Part shown: in pieces, positions 16,411-25,494 of the stretch
How positions within the stretch are numbered: the stretch's first letter is position 1
How the letters are laid out: each line of letters begins with the position of its first letter
NCBI RefSeq assembly: GCF_002514725.1
Contig: NZ_NTLB01000007.1
Span: 248,001 to 312,000, forward strand
DNA: 64,000 bases
Reading direction: 5' to 3'
Source of the DNA: Mangrovitalea sediminis
GTDB lineage: Bacteria; Pseudomonadota; Gammaproteobacteria; Pseudomonadales; Oleiphilaceae
Translations under genes and position numbers: made by a program
The notes under the pieces: model-generated
Seen by the model: the letters and a program-made list of their open reading frames with translations, nothing else
What the model was told of the DNA's origin: nothing
Database searches by the model: none

Positions 16411-17394
16411 TTAGTGAGAAGAAACATATACCGAAGGCGATTCCGGCGGTGGCAGCTCGAAGGAAGAACGCATCCAAGCAACTTCTGTGAGTGGGGTGCG
16501 TCCAAAAAGTCGTTTGAATTCTCGATTGAACTGAGACGGGCTTTCGTAACCAACTTCCACTGCCGCTGCGGCGGCAGTCTTCCCGTTCCGAAACATCAAC
16601 AATCTCGCCTGATGAAGTCTCACGGCCTTCAAATACTGCATTGGTGATGTCTGGGTTACCTGCTTGAAGTGCATATGAAACGTTGGCACGCTCATCCTCG
16701 CTTCGAGCGCTAACTGCCAAACATTCAGCGCGCTCCCATAGTCTGTATGAATACGCCGAATGGCACGTGAAATGCGGCCGAAATGACTCTGCATATCGAG
16801 CGCAGCACGAAGTGTTCCGCCTTGGGGTCCGGTCAACACGCGGAAATAAATCTCGCGCACCATTGCTGGCCCAAGAATGCGGCTGTCATCGGGCGAAGCC
16901 ATAATGTCGAGTAAGCGCTCGACGCTTGCACTCATGGCGGGGTCCATCTCTGATGCCACCATCCCAATGGGCGCCGCAGACGCCGCTATGTCCCGCTCCT
17001 CCAGTTCGAGTAGCAAGTCGGTGGCCTTCGGCACATCAAGGTGAAAATAGATGGCCAGCAGTGGATGCTCGAGACTGGCCTCAGTCTCCATCGTAAATGG
17101 GATGGGAATCGACACCGCCAGGTAGTGCTGAGCGTCATAGACATAGGTTCTGTTGCCCCAGTATCCCCTTTTCCGGCCCTGACAGACAATGACGATGCCT
17201 GGGTCATATAGCACGGGGGTGCGGATCAACGAGCGGTTCGAGCGCAGGAATCTTACGTCGGGCAGCGCGGTCAAGTTGTAACCCTCTCGCGGCGCCATCT
17301 TGTCGAGCAGGGCCACCATTTTTCGCTCACGCTGGCCCGGGCCATTAAGTTTGGCGTTCATGGAACTTTGTCTCTTAGACTTTTGTGCCCTCAT
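16411..17394 (-). CDS. AraC-family regulator (AraC_N type)
   Basis: A 327-residue regulator with an AraC_N sensor (about 45-200, GIVIVCQGRKRGY...) and a C-terminal double HTH (about 220-320). It starts at ATG 17394 with AGGA upstream; Met12 is an alternative. It diverges from an SDR gene 146 bp away. It belongs to the same subfamily as the regulator at 12349-13236 (about the same domain order and HTH style), suggesting related inducers. Confidence 0.87.
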   Translation of the reverse strand: MRAQKSKRQSSMNAKLNGPGQRERKMVALLDKMAPREGYNLTALPDVRFLRSNRSLIRTPVLYDPGIVIVCQGRKRGYWGNRTYVYDAQHYLAVSIPIPFTMETEASLEHPLLAIYFHLDVPKATDLLLELEERDIAASAAPIGMVASEMDPAMSASVERLLDIMASPDDSRILGPAMVREIYFRVLTGPQGGTLRAALDMQSHFGRISRAIRRIHTDYGSALNVWQLALEARMSVPTFHMHFKQVTQTSPMQYLKAVRLHQARLLMFRNGKTAAAAAVEVGYESPSQFNREFKRLFGRTPLTEVAWMRSSFELPPPESPSVYVSSH

Positions 17395-17540
17395 TTTGCG
17401 TCCTTTTGCCGAACAAACAATATCTACTCATAGGAATAGGCAATATAAACAGACGATCTCGCGTTCGACGCCGGCGCGATACGCTCTAGGATGGCAGCCT
17501 CCCCAAGGGGGCTAATCGACCATTTGAAGAGAGTAAAGTC

Positions 17541-18374
17541 ATGAACCAAACCAAGACGATCCTCATTACCGGTGTCAGCAGCGGGTTTGGCCGGGCATTG
17601 GCTAACGCGGCGTTGGATGAAGGGCATAACGTCATCGGCACCGTACGGCAGGCAAGCGCGGTACAAGCGTTCGAAGCCCATGAATCCGGCAACGCCCATG
17701 CTCGTCAACTGGACCTGACTGACACGCCGGCCATCGCGAACGTTGTCGAAGACATTGAAGCAACGTTCGGGCCCGTTGATGTGCTGGTTAATAACGCCGG
17801 TTACGGCCACGAGGGGATCTTGGAAGAATCGCCAACCGATGAAATGCGTCGACAGTTCGAAGTGAATGTCTTCGGCGCCGTGGAGATGATCCAAGCGCTG
17901 CTCCCCTTTTTCCGAAAGCGCCGTGCCGGGCACATTCTAAATATCACTTCTATGGGTGGTTTCATCACGATGCCGGGCATCGCCTACTACTGTGGCAGCA
18001 AATTCGCATTGGAAGGTATATCCGACACGCTAAGCAAAGAGTTAGCGCCTTTCAATATCCATGTCACGGCCGTGGCGCCGGGGTCGTTCCGGACAGATTG
18101 GGCGGGACGATCCATGCGCCGCTCTCCCCGTAAGATTTCCGATTACGATGCGCTGTTCGAACCCGTCCGCCAGGCTCGAATGGAGAAAAGTGGCAAACAA
18201 CTCGGAAATCCAGACAAAGCCGCAAAAGCCATGTTGGAGATCATCCAATGCGATACGCCGCCCTCTCACCTGCTGCTCGGCAGTGACGCGCTAGCACTCG
18301 TGCGGAATCGGCTATCGAACATGGAACAGGAAATTGCGGCCTGGGAATCTTTGACCGTTTCAACCGATGGTTGA
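17541..18374 (+). CDS. Classical SDR oxidoreductase
   Basis: A 277-residue SDR with TGVSSGFG (10-17), NNAG (84-87), Ser137 and Tyr150-x3-Lys154 (YCGSK). The SSGFG cofactor loop and 17beta-HSD-like C-terminal extension are typical of SDRs acting on bulky alcohols and ketones. It is the single target candidate of the divergent AraC regulator. Confidence 0.88.
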   Translation: MNQTKTILITGVSSGFGRALANAALDEGHNVIGTVRQASAVQAFEAHESGNAHARQLDLTDTPAIANVVEDIEATFGPVDVLVNNAGYGHEGILEESPTDEMRRQFEVNVFGAVEMIQALLPFFRKRRAGHILNITSMGGFITMPGIAYYCGSKFALEGISDTLSKELAPFNIHVTAVAPGSFRTDWAGRSMRRSPRKISDYDALFEPVRQARMEKSGKQLGNPDKAAKAMLEIIQCDTPPSHLLLGSDALALVRNRLSNMEQEIAAWESLTVSTDG

Positions 18375-18779
18375 TTCATCGCCACTCAGGGTTACTGTTT
18401 GAGCTCCGCAAGTGATTCCAAAGACCACAAGTCAGGCTTTGCCTTGTCCCCGCGGGTACATAAAACATAAGGCAGAGCCTGGCCCCTGAGTCTTCCGTGT
18501 GCAGCGGCAAATTCTTATCTGGTGTCGATATCAGACAGAACCCAGTCATAAAGACATGCATGCCCTGATTCGTCACACCGTCATCATTTTTGCAAAAGGA
18601 TCACTTGATCATTTGAAATACAAAAGGTGCCGATAGTGAAAGGTAAAAAATGTCCGGGAAAAGGTTATCGCTCATCCAGCGATACCGTCATGATCGCGGC
18701 AACGCAGATATTCATAAAGAGCAAATTGGCCAAAATGCAGTTGATTGATGATAGATCGACCGTGGGTAAAAGCTTCTGT
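18375..18779. other. Gene-free region with inverted repeat
   Basis: No credible ORF is present. AGGCTTTGCCTT (18434-18445) and AAGGCAGAGCCT (18469-18480) form an 11-of-12 inverted repeat with a 23-nt loop, possibly the transcript end of the SDR gene, although no T-tract follows. The rest holds nothing recognisable. Confidence 0.5.
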
Positions 18780-19652
18780 CTAAACCAAACCTTGATTCTT
18801 CGCAACCTGCTGCAAACACTCCACGAACGCTAATACCGGACCTTGCAAAATGTCTCCGTGGAGTATTCCGATGCGACGTTGCAATCCATACTGGTCCAGA
18901 GGCACTAGACGAACACCCTCTGCTAGGGGGCGGTGACTTTTCGTAAACGGCAAGATGGCAGCACCGTGCCCACCTTTGACTAGAGCCCAAATGGCATCAA
19001 TGTCATCGATCTCTATGGACTCGTTTGGAGTAATCCCGTGACTGTTGAGAAAGCGCTCAACGACCCTGCCACCATAGGAGGTTCGATCGTACCTAACGAA
19101 CCGACACTGCTGCAGCACTTCGCGCCAATCGTCGCCGCACACGCCAGGCGGTATAGCCAAAACAAAGTTTTCCCGAAGTAACTCGATCCAGCCTAAATGC
19201 TTAGGAACCCCAAAGGACGGCTCCACGACAATTGCCAGGTCCAAGTCTCCTGCGTCCAGTGCGTCAAAAAGCTGCAGCGACAGGCCAGGTCTGATGTGTA
19301 GTCGGCGCTCGGGATAATCCTGGCGAAAGAAGTTCAACGCCTCTGTCAAAAGCGTTGATTGTACGGACGCGATGGCACCAATTCGCAAAGGGGCTGCGGT
19401 TTGATGCTCGTCTGGGGCGGCGAGGCTGTCGAACATTTCAACCAATACCTTCGCGCGTTCAAGAAGTCGCCGTCCATCGGCATTCAATGTAACCGATCGC
19501 CCGATGCGATCGAAAATCGCTATACCGAAATGTTCCTCCAGACGTTTGATCTGGCCGCTGACAGCCGTCTGGCTCAAACCAATTCGCTCGCCTGCCGCGG
19601 TGAATGTGCCATAGCGCGCTATCGCGATGAGAGTTCTGAGTTCGGAGATCAT
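18780..19652 (-). CDS. LysR-family regulator
   Basis: A 290-residue LysR regulator with its HTH at about residues 15-38 (GTFTAAGERIGLSQTAVSGQIKRLEEHFG) and an effector domain ending near the C-terminus. It diverges from the VOC-dehydrogenase-amidotransferase operon 104 bp away, which it most likely controls. The intergenic AATCT-N4-AGATT dyad (19665-19678) is a candidate part of its site. Confidence 0.9.
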   Translation of the reverse strand: MISELRTLIAIARYGTFTAAGERIGLSQTAVSGQIKRLEEHFGIAIFDRIGRSVTLNADGRRLLERAKVLVEMFDSLAAPDEHQTAAPLRIGAIASVQSTLLTEALNFFRQDYPERRLHIRPGLSLQLFDALDAGDLDLAIVVEPSFGVPKHLGWIELLRENFVLAIPPGVCGDDWREVLQQCRFVRYDRTSYGGRVVERFLNSHGITPNESIEIDDIDAIWALVKGGHGAAILPFTKSHRPLAEGVRLVPLDQYGLQRRIGILHGDILQGPVLAFVECLQQVAKNQGLV

Positions 19653-19664
19653 TGCATATCACAA

Positions 19665-19678
19665 AATCTGCTTAGATT
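19665..19678. promoter_or_regulatory. AATCT-N4-AGATT dyad
   Basis: A perfect 5-bp inverted repeat lies 13 bp upstream of the LysR start, with a further AGATTA at 19696-19701. It is in an A+T-rich divergent promoter region and is a candidate LysR contact site. Confidence 0.35.
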
Positions 19679-19756
19679 GATGAGAATATACGCTTTTAGA
19701 TTACTTATTTTCATGAGTTATATTGCCCGAAACTCACCAGACAGAGCAAAAATGCA

Positions 19757-20185
19757 ATGACGACAACACAAATTTCCCCATTTCATATCGCTATTCCCGT
19801 CCGGGATTTGGACTCCGCAAGAAAATTCTATGGCGATCTTTTGGGTTGTCCCGAAGGACGCAGTACAGATCAATGGATCGATTTCAACTTTTACGGCCAT
19901 CAGGTTGTAACCCATCTCGCTCCCGATGAAGCTTGCAAAGACACCTCGAATGAGGTCGAGGGACATGCAGTCCCCGTCCGCCATTTTGGTGCTGTACTAA
20001 AGATGGAGGAATGGGAGCAACTAGCCGACCGGCTGCAGGCTGCGGGTACTAATTTCATTATTGCGCCCGACATTCGCTTCAAGGGCGAGCCCGGGGAACA
20101 GGCCACCATGTTTTTCCGAGACCCCAGCGGGAATGCCGTAGAAATGAAGGCCTTCGCCGATATATCGGCGCTATTTGCGAAATAA
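19757..20185 (+). CDS. VOC/glyoxalase-family protein
   Basis: A 142-residue vicinal-oxygen-chelate fold protein. It opens with [23 protein letters not shown] (metal ligand His10) and ends each repeat with the usual [16 protein letters not shown] (Glu ligand). It could be a dioxygenase, a glyoxalase-like isomerase or a binding protein. It is first in a three-gene operon with a homoserine-dehydrogenase-like enzyme and a glutamine amidotransferase. Confidence 0.88.
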   Translation: MTTTQISPFHIAIPVRDLDSARKFYGDLLGCPEGRSTDQWIDFNFYGHQVVTHLAPDEACKDTSNEVEGHAVPVRHFGAVLKMEEWEQLADRLQAAGTNFIIAPDIRFKGEPGEQATMFFRDPSGNAVEMKAFADISALFAK

Positions 20186-20195
20186 GGAGGCTTCT

Positions 20196-21191
20196 GTGAA
20201 AAGGATCACGATTGCCATTGCAGGCATCGGTGGCGTGGGGAGGAAAGTGGCTGAGCTGCTTTTTATGCGACAGGGACGTTATGCACGGGACTACGGAGTC
20301 AATTTGTGCCTGGTCGCAGCCTGCGGGTCTCGTACAGGAAAAGCTTGCGCAGACGGGCTCGCCGCTGACGATCTTGACCAACTGATTCCAGGCCTCTGTG
20401 GTCCAGACTTCTTACTTGGCGAAAACCCCGACATTTTGATCGAGGCCGGCCCAACCGACATTCGCACAGGACAGCCAGGGCTGGATTACATCCAACGTGC
20501 ACTCAAACAGGGTGTCCATACCATCGTCATCTCAAAGGGTGCGCTCGTGGTGAGCGGCAACGAGATTCGAGAAAGCGCTGCTTACTCAGGAGCAATTCTG
20601 AAGGTTTCAGGTGCTACTGCCGCAGCCCTGCCAGCCATCGATTTACTCGAATACAGTCTGATGGGGTGTGAAATACATAGCATCGAAGGCATCCTGAACG
20701 CGACAACGAATTATTTGCTGAGCGCCATGTCGGAGCGAAGCTTAAGCCTCGATGAAGCCCTGCAAGAAGCACAACAGCTAGGTATGGCGGAGAGTGATCC
20801 GCGTAAGGATATCGAGGGATGGGATACCGCTGCCAAATTGCTGATCCTCGCCAACTTCGGCCTTGGTGCCAGCCTGTCGCTGGACGACTTTGTCGTTGAA
20901 GGAATCCAGCATATCACTGTCCAAACCATCACCGAGCTGCGGGCAGGGGGCAAGGTACCAAAGCTGATCGGCCGCGTGACACAGAAGGGTGGCGTTTTCC
21001 GGGCCAGTGTCGGTATCGAACCCATCCCAGCCGACGATGTATTCGCACTTGTAACCGGACACGACAAGGCCCTGCGTGTCCGTACCGACAAGATGGGAGA
21101 AATCATTTCCATAGCCCGCAGCTCCGAGCCCACAGCCACTGCCGCGGCTGCACTGAAGGATTTGGAACTCATCCTAAGGGAAATCTCATGA
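20196..21191 (+). CDS. Homoserine dehydrogenase-like oxidoreductase
   Basis: A 331-residue single-domain enzyme, without the aspartokinase and ACT domains of biosynthetic forms. The Rossmann loop is GIGGVG (10-15), the VISKGAL segment matches the NADP-binding 'NK' region, and the catalytic block ILNATTNYLL...AQQLGMAESDPRKDIEGWDTAAK ends in Lys214. It starts at GTG after TAAGGAGG, 10 bp after the VOC stop; its own stop overlaps the next start (ATGA). Its accessory setting suggests oxidation or reduction of a homoserine-like substrate, not core threonine synthesis. The substrate is unproven. Confidence 0.85.
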   Translation: MKRITIAIAGIGGVGRKVAELLFMRQGRYARDYGVNLCLVAACGSRTGKACADGLAADDLDQLIPGLCGPDFLLGENPDILIEAGPTDIRTGQPGLDYIQRALKQGVHTIVISKGALVVSGNEIRESAAYSGAILKVSGATAAALPAIDLLEYSLMGCEIHSIEGILNATTNYLLSAMSERSLSLDEALQEAQQLGMAESDPRKDIEGWDTAAKLLILANFGLGASLSLDDFVVEGIQHITVQTITELRAGGKVPKLIGRVTQKGGVFRASVGIEPIPADDVFALVTGHDKALRVRTDKMGEIISIARSSEPTATAAAALKDLELILREIS

Positions 21192-21886
21192 CAAGTGACA
21201 AAAATAAGACTGTACTTGCCCTACGCCATGTAGCATTCGAGGACTTGGGGACACTTGCTGATCCACTGGAACAAGCCGGTTATCACATTGAATATGTCGA
21301 CGTGGCGGTTACCACCCTCGATGCTACCGCCCTGCTAGCGGCCGACCTTGTGGTAATCCTCGGCGGACCTATCGGTGTCGGCGATGCCGCAAGCTATCCG
21401 CTTATTTCTACCGAGATCGAGTTGATACGGAGACGCCTACGGGAAGACCGTCCCACGTTGGGAATTTGCCTGGGAGCTCAAGTCATCGCCGCCGCCCTTG
21501 GCGCAAACGTCTACCCAGGCCCAACAAAGGAGATCGGCTGGGCATCACTGGCGGTCTGCGAAGGCATACTGCGAAAACTGGAAGATCAACCCGTCCTGCA
21601 CTGGCACGGCGACACGTTCGATCTACCCGAAGGATGTACGAATCTGGCTTCGACAAACCTCTGTCACAATCAGGCCTTCGCCCGAGGAAATACCGTTCTC
21701 GCGCTGCAATTTCACATTGAAGTGAAATCTCGATCGTTCGAACATTGGTTAATGGGACTAACCCACGAGATAGTTCAGGAGGGGTTGGACATACGACGCT
21801 TACGGGCCGATGCCCAGCGATATGCCACGATGCTTGAGGCTAAAACAAGGCGCATTATGGCTGACTGGTTGATGGCGTTGGATTAG
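21188..21886 (+). CDS. Class I glutamine amidotransferase-like protein
   Basis: A 232-residue GATase1-fold protein with a complete triad: Cys94 in GICLGAQ, His176 and Glu178 in QFHIE. It resembles the stand-alone GMP-synthase-like amidotransferases of unknown substrate and PuuD-like hydrolases. Its start overlaps the stop of the dehydrogenase gene by four bases, so the two are translationally coupled. It may supply ammonia to an acceptor made by the operon or remove a gamma-glutamyl group. Confidence 0.85.
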   Translation: MTSDKNKTVLALRHVAFEDLGTLADPLEQAGYHIEYVDVAVTTLDATALLAADLVVILGGPIGVGDAASYPLISTEIELIRRRLREDRPTLGICLGAQVIAAALGANVYPGPTKEIGWASLAVCEGILRKLEDQPVLHWHGDTFDLPEGCTNLASTNLCHNQAFARGNTVLALQFHIEVKSRSFEHWLMGLTHEIVQEGLDIRRLRADAQRYATMLEAKTRRIMADWLMALD

Positions 21887-22127
21887 TGAGTTGAGTGCAG
21901 GTCAAGTTGGATACCGTGAAAAGGGCGAGGCGACTATCTGACCCATGGCGTATCTTCATCGAATCAAATGGAAAGAAAGGTCTGCTCTAGTCTGAGTCCC
22001 GCCTAGAAGGCGTTTATGTTGTCAGATTATTTGCTAAAGCTGACATTGCAAAGCCTATCGATACCCGTCTGCTTGCAGCCTATTATCTGTCATTGGTAAG
22101 TAGGCCCAACGCATGCCTGGATCATAT

Positions 22128-23069
22128 CTAAACAGCTAGTGGCGCTTTGGAGTAAAGCCCACTCCTTGCTTTACGGCCATACTGGCGCGGCGAACAACGC
22201 ATGAACCGCTTGAAAGCCGCGCTGAAGGATTTTTCGGATTCGTATCCCAGCGAAGTTCCGATCTCTAGCAGCGACTGGCGGGAATACGTCAAGAGGTCGG
22301 CAGCCAAGAGCATCCGCCACCGAGTCAGATAGTCCATGGGAGTCACTCCAACGACCTTTTTGAACTTAACGGCAAACGCGGTGCGAGACATGGCAGCCTC
22401 ACGGGCGAGCCCTACAAGCGTCCAACGCTCATTCGGCGCCTGGTGGAACGCTGTAATGGCGGCGGCCAACCGCGTGTCGCTCAGCGCGACGAGCCACCCT
22501 TGTCTCTCCGGCGACACTTGCGAAAGATGACTACGCAGGGCATCGACTAGGACGATGGTCGCCAGCTGCTGCGCAACCACGAAATCGCCAGGCTGTCGGT
22601 CGGACAGTTCCCGTCGCATGCGCTCCACACACCAGCGCAACGTCTCGCCATTTTGGGAGTCATGGATGTGGAGGATCGAAGGAAGCGTCGACAGCAGAAG
22701 ATCCGCCGGCCCTTCAGAGAGAGTAAAGTAGCCACCGACGCTGAGAAAATCGCCGCCACCATTGTATGTAATGATCCTGCCATCGGCCGTCGCAGGCAAG
22801 ATGCTTTGCACGTCGACAGCCTCAATGGAGGGATCACTCGATACCCTAAACGCCTTGCCAAGCGGCAGAAGGAAGCATTCCCCTTCCCGAACGCGCAGTG
22901 GCTCGGACCTGTCTTCGACCGAAACCCAGCACTCCCCTGATATCACCGCATGAAACTTGATGCCGTCATGTCGGCCGAATTGAACCGCAAAATCACCACC
23001 GGCGTTAAAACCACCAGAGACATAGCTACGAAGCTTCAATAGCGAAAGCAAATCAGAGAGTGGATCCAT
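22128..23069 (-). CDS. AraC-family regulator with cupin sensor
   Basis: A 313-residue regulator. The N-terminal cupin (about 1-170: KFHAVISGECWVSVEDRSEPLRVREGECFLLPLG) is of the cupin_6/AraC_binding type. The C-terminal double HTH (about 215-305) includes WTLVGLAREAAMSRTAFAVKFKKVVGVTPMDYLTRWRM. It diverges from an epimerase-like SDR 104 bp away, its likely target. Confidence 0.88.
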   Translation of the reverse strand: MDPLSDLLSLLKLRSYVSGGFNAGGDFAVQFGRHDGIKFHAVISGECWVSVEDRSEPLRVREGECFLLPLGKAFRVSSDPSIEAVDVQSILPATADGRIITYNGGGDFLSVGGYFTLSEGPADLLLSTLPSILHIHDSQNGETLRWCVERMRRELSDRQPGDFVVAQQLATIVLVDALRSHLSQVSPERQGWLVALSDTRLAAAITAFHQAPNERWTLVGLAREAAMSRTAFAVKFKKVVGVTPMDYLTRWRMLLAADLLTYSRQSLLEIGTSLGYESEKSFSAAFKRFMRCSPRQYGRKARSGLYSKAPLAV

Positions 23070-23173
23070 TTTGGAAGTTTTGAACGATTGATGGATTTAT
23101 TTGGACTATAGAGGGTTTTGCGTTCAATCACCAATACCTATCCTTCATCTTCAACAGGAATAGGAGATAGGCC

Positions 23174-24151
23174 ATGCGTGTATTTGTAACTGGAGCAACC
23201 GGCTTCATCGGCTCAGCCATCGTCAGCGAACTGATCTCCGTCGGCCATGAGGTCACTGGGCTGGCACGCTCGGAAGAATCGGCGAAGAAATTGAGGGCTA
23301 GGGGAGCAACTGTGGCCCGCGGGACCGTCGAAGACCTCGAAATCCTGCACCAAGAGGCGGGGAAAGCGGATGGCGTGATCCACTGTGCGTTTTTTCACGC
23401 CCTGTCGCACATGACAGTGGGTTCGCGCTTGCGGGTAATGCTGGGAGGGTTGCCGACGGGCATTGTCGGACGGTTCACAGTCACTGCCGCTGGCGCCGAT
23501 CAGCGAGCCATTGAAGCCATGGGCCATGCACTAAAGACTGGGGCACCGCTAATCGCTGCATTTCCGACCATGGCGCTGAAGGCTGGACGGCTCGCGGAGG
23601 AGACCGATGCGGCAGACGCCCAGTCGGTTGGTGGCGCAAGGGCGCAGTCTGAACAAGTGGTAAAAACACTTGCTGAGCGCGGCCTTCGCGCGGTAACGGT
23701 GAGGCTGCCACCCTCGGTCCACAGCGAGACAAAGCAGGGGCTGGTAACGCAACTGATCGCCATTGCGCGAAAAAAAGGTGTCTCCGCTTATGTTGGCGCG
23801 GGAGAAAACCGGTGGTGTGCCGTGCACCGCCAAGATGCCGCTTCACTGTTCGTCCAGGCGTTGGAGCGCGGTGAACCGGGCGCGCATTATCACGCCATCG
23901 GCGAGGCGCCAATCACGCTACGGGCTATCGCTGAGGAAATCGGTGCGGTATTGGGTGTGCCATCCAGATCCCTATCGGTCAGGGAGGCAGAGCGGCATTT
24001 CGGCTGGCTGGCGCCCTTTATCGGCACCGACAACCCGGTCACGAGCCAGATCACTCAGGAGGTGCTCGGTTGGGCGCCGAATGGGCCGGGGTTGCTCGCG
24101 GACATGGCAGCAACTCCAGCCGGCGCCAGCGCGTCCGGGCAAAGCACCTGA
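23174..24151 (+). CDS. NAD-dependent epimerase/dehydratase-like extended SDR
   Basis: A 325-residue atypical extended SDR. The N-terminal GATGFIG (7-13) binds NAD(P); the remainder matches the SDR_a5-like NAD-dependent epimerase group. The usual YxxxK is not evident in the expected window (the line GGARAQSEQVVKTL replaces it), which is common in this subgroup. It is the last full gene before the tRNA fragment that bounds the island and the likely target of the divergent AraC regulator. Confidence 0.82.
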   Translation: MRVFVTGATGFIGSAIVSELISVGHEVTGLARSEESAKKLRARGATVARGTVEDLEILHQEAGKADGVIHCAFFHALSHMTVGSRLRVMLGGLPTGIVGRFTVTAAGADQRAIEAMGHALKTGAPLIAAFPTMALKAGRLAEETDAADAQSVGGARAQSEQVVKTLAERGLRAVTVRLPPSVHSETKQGLVTQLIAIARKKGVSAYVGAGENRWCAVHRQDAASLFVQALERGEPGAHYHAIGEAPITLRAIAEEIGAVLGVPSRSLSVREAERHFGWLAPFIGTDNPVTSQITQEVLGWAPNGPGLLADMAATPAGASASGQST

Positions 24152-24849
24152 CTCGCGCCACTTCATTTAACCGTCCCAGGCTTATCACAGGGAATACGGT
24201 TTTCGCTTTGGCTGAATCGCCATGAACGCCCCCAACAACCGCAAAATGCTTGTTTGTATTTCGGCATTCAAACTCATTAATCCGACTCAGCGCTCTGAAA
24301 AGAGTCCACTCCCAGAGTCCGCTTGTGACAACGGCATAACGGTACGAATCATCTCTGACTGGTGGTCGTGCTCCAATTTTCCCATTCACCCGTGGGGGGG
24401 GGCTGGCGACCGCCCGACACTGCTAGGCACAGAGGACCTGCCATTGGAGCGATGTACCGGTCAAACCCCGATAAATGAGTTTAGCCAGTTCGTTGGCGGG
24501 ATGCTCCAAATAAAGCATAGAGGTCATCCAGTTTTATCGCAGGGCTGGCAAGACTCCGTAGCAATAGTGACGATTCAGTCCTGCCAAAAATGGACAGTCC
24601 AAACTCGACATTTTTTCGTTGGCTGTTATCTAGCGAGAATGCAAACACAATTAATAAATGGAGGAGAAACCAAGGGTCAAAACGAAAAGCCGAGACGATC
24701 CTAACCTCACAAGCCTGTGCCCATCTATCGTCATTAATCGTCGAAAACCGCTTCCAGCAAGGCTTTCAGAGAAGGCGTTACATGAGACCTATCTTTTTGA
24801 ATTAACACAATTAGCACCGTTCTCCGACACCGTGCACCATAGGTAGAAG
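24152..24849. other. Gene-free stretch before the island border
   Basis: About 700 bp without a recognisable gene. Open frames exist, but none has a ribosome site, a family resemblance or normal codon pattern. This fits decayed DNA at the end of an island. Confidence 0.5.
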
Positions 24850-24899
24850 CTGCCCTCCGGAGGCAGAGGTCAGAGGTTCGAATCCTCTCGGGCGCGCCA
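24850..24899 (+). tRNA. 3' half of tRNA-Arg(CCG), probable att site
   Basis: Only the segment from the anticodon arm to CCA is present. The anticodon stem is CTGCC/GGCAG with loop CTCCGGA (anticodon CCG at 24857-24859), then a variable loop, the T arm AGAGGTTCGAATCCTCT and the acceptor strand CGGGCGC followed by GCCA. The 5' acceptor strand (expected GCGCCCG) and D arm are absent upstream; only a few D-arm-like bases (GTAGA) precede. It cannot fold into a full tRNA. Such fragments are left when an integrase recombines at a tRNA 3' end, marking the distal border of an island; by orientation the island lies to the left. Confidence 0.85.
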
Positions 24900-24963
24900 T
24901 TTTTTCCTTAATTTTCAAAAGCACAGAATCACAGCCTTTTTGCCCCGGCATCCCGGTGCAACT

Positions 24964-24986
24964 GACCCTAACCCCGTTCCTTACCG
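24964..24986. mobile_element. Solo IS3-type end
   Basis: GACCCTAACCCCGTTCCTTACCGC closely matches the left terminus of the IS3 element at 8236 (GACCCTGACCCCGTTTTAGTACCGC), but no transposase follows. It is a remnant of an insertion or rearrangement right beside the tRNA fragment. Confidence 0.55.
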
Positions 24987-25045
24987 CACGCTGACGAGCC
25001 GCCGGGCTGCTTGACCCTTTTGCTATGGCCACGACCGGATAAGCT

Positions 25046-25492
25046 TCATCGTGTAGGGCTGACGCCCCTTTTTGGCTTTGCTATTTTTCGGCGCCTACCG
25101 CCTCGCTTACCTGCCACATCCAATAATCGCCTAAACGTCGCACACTCTAAATGAGAGGGCGCCGGGCAATCGGCGACATGGCGGATCGTATTGCGCAACG
25201 CTATCAGCTCTCGGATTTTTCGGTCGATCTCATCCGCTTTGGCGTGAAGCACGTCGCGCGACAGCTCCGGCATTCCGTTCCGACCGAACATGCCAGCAAT
25301 CTCTTCAAGCGAGAACCCGGCCGACTTTCCCATCACGATGAGCTTGAGCTGCAACAGTACCTCGTCGGAAAACTGTCTACGCAACCCACGCCGGGAAATC
25401 GAGGAAATCAGCCCTGCTTCCTCGTAATAGCGCAGCGCCGAAGGCTTGATTCCGCTTAGCGCCGCGACATCTCCGATATCCAGAACTTTCAC
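25046..25492 (-). CDS. MerR-family regulator
   Basis: A 148-residue MerR regulator. The HTH (VLDIGDVAALSGIKPSALRYYEEAGLI) lies at the N-terminus, followed by the dimerisation helix (about 75-105) and a short C-terminal sensor with two cysteines, CPAPSHLEC. The GTG start at 25492 is preferred because GAGGT precedes it and the domain begins there. SoxR's four-cysteine [2Fe-2S] motif is absent, although the operator is SoxR-like. It diverges from an MFS exporter. The two Cys could be redox- or metal-responsive. Confidence 0.85.
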   Translation of the reverse strand: MKVLDIGDVAALSGIKPSALRYYEEAGLISSISRRGLRRQFSDEVLLQLKLIVMGKSAGFSLEEIAGMFGRNGMPELSRDVLHAKADEIDRKIRELIALRNTIRHVADCPAPSHLECATFRRLLDVAGKRGGRRRKIAKPKRGVSPTR

Positions 25493-25494
25493 GC

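Noticed and set aside
24222-24704. 160-codon open frame in the gene-free stretch before the tRNA fragment
   Set aside because: Unusual residue mix, no family resemblance, no good ribosome site; kept as gene-free.
24842-24899. Complete tRNA-Arg gene
   Set aside because: The 5' acceptor strand and D arm are missing; only the anticodon-to-CCA part is present.
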